Part shown: one piece after another, positions 60,729 through 64,000 of the stretch
Layout of the letters: each line of letters begins with the position of its first letter
Numbering within the stretch: position 1 is the first letter of the stretch
NCBI RefSeq assembly: GCF_042665155.1
Contig: NZ_JBHTCG010000041.1
Span: 1 to 64,000, forward strand
Length of the DNA: 64,000 bases
Origin: Sphaerisporangium rhizosphaerae
Lineage (GTDB): Bacteria > Actinomycetota > Actinomycetes > Streptosporangiales > Streptosporangiaceae
Direction of reading: 5' to 3'
The notes under the pieces: model-generated
Databases searched by the model: none
Told to the model about the DNA's origin: nothing
Seen by the model: only the letters and a program-made list of their open reading frames with translations
Program-made: the position numbers and the translations under genes

Positions 60729-62654
60729 TCAGCTCAGCGGGCGGAAGTAGGCGCCCGGACGCTCGTCGCCGAGGCGGGCGCCCACGCAGCGGTAGATCCG
60801 CACGCCCTCCTTGAACGCCTCCGGGCTGGGCGGGAGCGCCGAGACCATCCACTTGCCGGCGGCGATGTTCCTGGCCGCCCCGTACCTGGATCGCAGCAGC
60901 ACCGGCAGCGAGCACAGCTTCTTCACCACCGGGTGCTTCTCCAGTTCCGACAGATCGGCGGTCACCCCGTCAGGTGGCAGCGGGGCGACGGCGAAGGTCT
61001 CCCACGTGTGCGCCTCCTCGCAGCCCCGGCGCTTGATCGACACGTCACCGGTGATCACCACCATGCCGCCCCAGCACTCCGCCTCGCGTCCGCAGGCCGC
61101 GTTCGCGCCCGGGACGGCCGCCGCCGCGCAGGAGACGGTGGTGGTCGCCACCCTCCCGAACGCGCCGCCCGCCGGCGCGCCGGTAGAGGCGGGCGAAGCG
61201 GCCGCCGGAGTGCCGGCCGCGCCGCTCGGCCCTGACGGCGTCGTGGCGCCCGGGTCGCGGCCCTCCCAGATCATGATGGCCGTCCCGGCGGTGAGCAGCA
61301 GCGCGAACACGCCCGCCACCGCCAGGTACAAGCCCGTCTGCGCGTGCTGCTTCGGCGGAGGCATCGTCGCCAGCGCGTCACGTCCGCGCGCCACGGAAGC
61401 GTCCGCCCGGCCGCGTGGCCCGGACGCGTCGGCCCGTCCACGAGAGCCGGGCACGTCGGCCCTGCCGCCCGGTCCGGCGACATGCGCTCTCCAGCCGGGA
61501 CCGCTCTGCCCCGTTCCTCCCGGAGGACCGCCGTGCTCCGTCCCGGCCGGACCGCTCTGCGCGTCCCATCGCCGGGCCCCGGATCCGCCGTTCGGCCCGG
61601 TCGCCTCCATCCTCCTGCCGTCCGGACCGGTGGCCTCCGCGCGCATCCCCGGCCCGGTCATCTCCGGCCTGCCGGACGGGCCTGTCCCCCCGTCCGGGAC
61701 GCCGGGCACGGGCGGGCCCGGACGGGCGCCCGGACCGTACGAGGGGGACGGCCGTCCGCCCGGGGCCGAGTGGGGCAGGGAAGTGCCGTGTCCCGTAGGC
61801 GCCGCGCCACGGGCGCCGGTGGACGGCAGGAGCCTCGCGGGGAGCGCCGAAAGGCCGTCCCGCAGGGCCGCCGCCGAGGGGATGCGCAGCCGCGGGTCGG
61901 TCGCCATCCCGGCGCGGAGTACGGCGGTCAGCTCGGCCGGCACGCCGGGGATCTCCGGGATCGGCCGCCGGTGCATCGCCATGATCATCGCGAGGTTCAC
62001 CACGCCACCCTCGGGGAAGCGCGGCGGCCTGCCGCTCAGCAGGGCGTACAGGGTGGCCGCCAGCGAGTACACATCCCCGGCCGGACTCGGCGCGGCCAAC
62101 TCGAACGCCTCCGGCGGCCCGAAGGCCGGGGTGAGCGACTCGCGCGTCACCGACATGTCGCCGTCGGCGTGCGCGGCGGCGGCCAGCCCGAAATCGGTCA
62201 GCGCCACCAGGCCGTACCCGTTGACCAGGATGTTGGCCGGCTTGACGTCGCGGTGCAGCACCCCGGCCGCGTGCGCGGCGGCCAGCGCGTCGCCGATGCG
62301 CACGCCGATGTCGCGCACCTCCGCCGGGCTCAGCGGACCCTCCGCGCGCAGCCGGTCGGCCAGCGACCCGCCCGGGCACAGCTCCAGCACCATGTACGGG
62401 CGCCCGTCGGTGAGCACCCCGGCGTCGTACACGTCGGCGACGTGGGGGTGGCCCGACAGGGCCCCGGCCGAGCTGACCTCGCGCATGAACCGGCGCCGGT
62501 CGCGCTCGGAGAGCAGCACCCGGTTGTCGACCTTGAGGGCCACCTCGCGGCGCACGGCCAGCTGCCGGGCGCGGTACACCACGCCGAAGCCGCCCTGCCC
62601 GAGGACCCCGACCACCTCGTAGCCCGGCACCTCCGGTGCTCCAGGCTCGGCCAC
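60729..62654 (-). CDS. transmembrane Ser/Thr protein kinase
   Basis: The GTG at 62654 follows GGAGG. The 641-residue product has a cytoplasmic kinase domain with the Gly loop GQGGFGVVYRA, the Lys in VALKV, HRDVKPANIL, DFG in ALTDFGLA and the APE-like GPPEAF block. A long Pro/Gly/Arg-rich linker (about residues 265-420) leads to one membrane segment (TGLYLAVAGVFALLLTAG) and an outer domain with several cysteines, which may form a sensor. There are no PASTA repeats. Confidence 0.95.
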   Translation of the reverse strand: MAEPGAPEVPGYEVVGVLGQGGFGVVYRARQLAVRREVALKVDNRVLLSERDRRRFMREVSSAGALSGHPHVADVYDAGVLTDGRPYMVLELCPGGSLADRLRAEGPLSPAEVRDIGVRIGDALAAAHAAGVLHRDVKPANILVNGYGLVALTDFGLAAAAHADGDMSVTRESLTPAFGPPEAFELAAPSPAGDVYSLAATLYALLSGRPPRFPEGGVVNLAMIMAMHRRPIPEIPGVPAELTAVLRAGMATDPRLRIPSAAALRDGLSALPARLLPSTGARGAAPTGHGTSLPHSAPGGRPSPSYGPGARPGPPVPGVPDGGTGPSGRPEMTGPGMRAEATGPDGRRMEATGPNGGSGARRWDAQSGPAGTEHGGPPGGTGQSGPGWRAHVAGPGGRADVPGSRGRADASGPRGRADASVARGRDALATMPPPKQHAQTGLYLAVAGVFALLLTAGTAIMIWEGRDPGATTPSGPSGAAGTPAAASPASTGAPAGGAFGRVATTTVSCAAAAVPGANAACGREAECWGGMVVITGDVSIKRRGCEEAHTWETFAVAPLPPDGVTADLSELEKHPVVKKLCSLPVLLRSRYGAARNIAAGKWMVSALPPSPEAFKEGVRIYRCVGARLGDERPGAYFRPLS

Positions 62655-62817
62655 CTTCCACCTCCAGCAAGGTCAGAGAGCGGCACACTATCGGAATGAT
62701 CCATGCCATATCGGCCAGGTATCACGCTGTGGTACGCGACAGGGGACCGGGCGCGTCCGGCGGGACGCCCGCCGGACGGGTTCCCCCGGCAGCGGTACGT
62801 GACGGTGAAGTGGCCCT

Positions 62818-63510
62818 ATGCTTTCCGGCATGGCGACCGTGGCGGGCAACGTCGGGCGAGATCCGGACCGGCGCCGGGCGCTGCTGGACGCCGCCGACCG
62901 GGTGATCCGCCGTGAAGGCCCGCACGCCTCGATGGCCGCGATCGCCGCTGAGGCGGGCATCACCAAGCCGATCCTCTATCGCCACTTCGGCGACAAGAGC
63001 GGCCTGTACCAGGCGCTGGCCGACCGCCACGTGCGCAGTGTCGTCAAGCTGCTGCGGCCGCGGTTCGCCGAGGCCGGCGCGGGCCTGCGCGTCCGCGCCC
63101 GGGCCACCATCGAGACCTACCTGGACATGATCTCGGCCAACCTCGACCTCTACCGCTTCCTGTTCCACCGCGCCGGCGCCGAGGACAGCCGCACCCACAC
63201 CCACATGGCGGCCATCGTCCGCAACCTGGGCGAGGAGCTCGGCGCGGTCATCGCCGCCGACGGCACCGTCACCGACCCGGTGCGCGCCCAGATCCTGGGC
63301 CACGCCTTCGTCGGCATGGTCCAGACCACCGGCGACTGGTGGCTCGAACACCCCGAGGTAGACCGCTCCCAGGTCGTCGACACCCTCACCACCGCCGTCC
63401 TCGCCACACTGACCAGCACCTTCCGCGAGCCGTCCGGCGCAGGCACGGCGGCCGAGGACACGGACGACTCCGACTCCGCCGACCCGGCGACCACCGGCCG
63501 TTCCGGCTGA
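62818..63510 (+). CDS. TetR-family regulator
   Basis: The product has the TetR head RRALLDAADRVIRREGPHAS, IAAEAGITKPILYRHFGDKSGLY and a helical body ending in an acidic, Asp-rich tail. The start could be ATG 62818 or ATG 62830; the latter would give MATVAGNVG and fits a TATGCT -10 element at 62817-62822, in which case the message could be leaderless. It is divergent from the kinase gene and convergent with the symporter gene. Confidence 0.9.
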   Translation: MLSGMATVAGNVGRDPDRRRALLDAADRVIRREGPHASMAAIAAEAGITKPILYRHFGDKSGLYQALADRHVRSVVKLLRPRFAEAGAGLRVRARATIETYLDMISANLDLYRFLFHRAGAEDSRTHTHMAAIVRNLGEELGAVIAADGTVTDPVRAQILGHAFVGMVQTTGDWWLEHPEVDRSQVVDTLTTAVLATLTSTFREPSGAGTAAEDTDDSDSADPATTGRSG

Positions 63511-63562
63511 GAAGCGTGCGCACGCGCGAGCCGGCCTGGCGGGCGCAGGACCACTTCGCGGA

Positions 63563-63593
63563 CATGCCCGGCCTCCGTGGAGGGCCGGGCATG
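63563..63593. terminator. hairpin terminator between convergent genes
   Basis: A GC-rich stem of about 13 bp with one bulged G, tip CTCCGTGGAG, lies between the TetR gene stop and the symporter gene stop. Confidence 0.85.
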
Positions 63594-63613
63594 CGGTCGC
63601 GGAGATCGGGTGT

Positions 63614-64000
63614 TCAGTGGGAGCCGGTGAGTTCCACCTCGTGGACGCGGGGGTCGCCTTCGTCGGCGTAGTACTCCGACGGCTTGGTGGCGTCGGGGCC
63701 GTCGGCCAGGTTGGCGGCGCGGGCGATCAGGGTGCCGGCGACCGCGACGAGGACGTTGACCAGCAGGGCCAGGAAGCCCGCGTAGACCGTCATCTTGGTG
63801 TCCAGGCCGAGGTTCGCCAGCGGGTAGGCCGAGCCGCCGAAGTGGGCGTGCTTGGTCGCCGGGTTGGAGATGCTGTAGAGCATCAGCATTCCGGCGGCCA
63901 TGCCCGCCACCCAGCCGGCGATCAGGCCGCCCCGGTGGAACCACCGGGTGTACAGGCCGAGCGCCACCGACGGCAGGGTCTGCAGGATGATCACGCCGCC
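63614..64000 (-). CDS. sodium:solute symporter, C-terminal part (MctP-like; 5' truncated by window edge)
   Basis: The gene runs off the right edge on the minus strand; 128 residues of its C-terminus are visible, opening with GGMIILQTLPSVALGLYTRWFH. Two to three membrane helices and the NPATKHAHFGGSAYPL block fit the SSS family, close to monocarboxylate permease MctP as I remember it. The C-terminal tail is charged and ends in EVELTGSH. It would import a small carboxylate with sodium or protons. Confidence 0.85.
   Translation of the reverse strand, partial: GGVIILQTLPSVALGLYTRWFHRGGLIAGWVAGMAAGMLMLYSISNPATKHAHFGGSAYPLANLGLDTKMTVYAGFLALLVNVLVAVAGTLIARAANLADGPDATKPSEYYADEGDPRVHEVELTGSH

Overview
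The window is GC-rich (roughly 73% by eye), with strong GC bias at third codon positions, many GTG/TTG starts and many 4-nt stop/start overlaps. That gene style, together with the families present (baeRF, DUF1206, MctP-like symporter, fused isobutyryl-CoA mutase, mycothiol-dependent isomerase-type protein, c-di-AMP riboswitch ahead of a cell-wall lytic enzyme), points to a filamentous actinobacterium, probably of the Streptosporangiales. No rRNA, tRNA, CRISPR array, transposase or prophage gene was seen.

Left part (1-18 kb). After the tail of an RskA-type anti-sigma factor and a baeRF protein, a large LuxR-type ATPase regulator is divergent from a tiny gene and a five-gene block (5592-15583). 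The block is almost fully stop/start coupled: an unassigned 1156-aa propeller/helical protein, a P47/TULIP-like protein with Ig-like repeats, a VioB-type ferritin-like protein, a LodA-like quinoprotein amino-acid oxidase and its LodB-like flavoprotein. A nucleoside hydrolase and an MtnA/eIF2B-type isomerase follow on the other strand.

Middle (18-35 kb). There is an orphan LanC-like cyclase with a CCG zinc motif, an orphan histidine kinase, molybdate-type ModBC without ModA, a DUF1206 membrane protein and icmF with twin palindromic operators. Then come MarR, two small proteins, a MOSC protein and a ketopantoate-reductase-like enzyme. At 31112-34679 lies the most striking locus: a 52-residue, six-cysteine peptide gene, a strong hairpin, then MauE-like, MauD/TlpA-like thioredoxin, ABC exporter and signal peptidase genes, apparently a self-contained system for making, oxidising, exporting and cleaving a disulfide-rich peptide.

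Right part (35-64 kb). A LacI-regulated sugar ABC transporter is divergent from a GH42 beta-galactosidase with paired operators. A CHASE3-type histidine kinase, TetR regulators with visible operators, a DHA2 drug exporter, an SDR, a VKOR-like protein, an NlpC/P60-like secreted hydrolase and a GH25 lysozyme behind a c-di-AMP riboswitch follow. After Ppx/GppA, a MetE-like methyltransferase and a second SDR comes a four-gene operon (60419-55621, minus) encoding a coiled-coil protein, a PD-(D/E)XK nuclease with a cysteine cluster, an unknown protein and an SF1 helicase, a plausible DNA repair or defence module. A Ser/Thr kinase, a TetR regulator and a truncated SSS symporter close the window.
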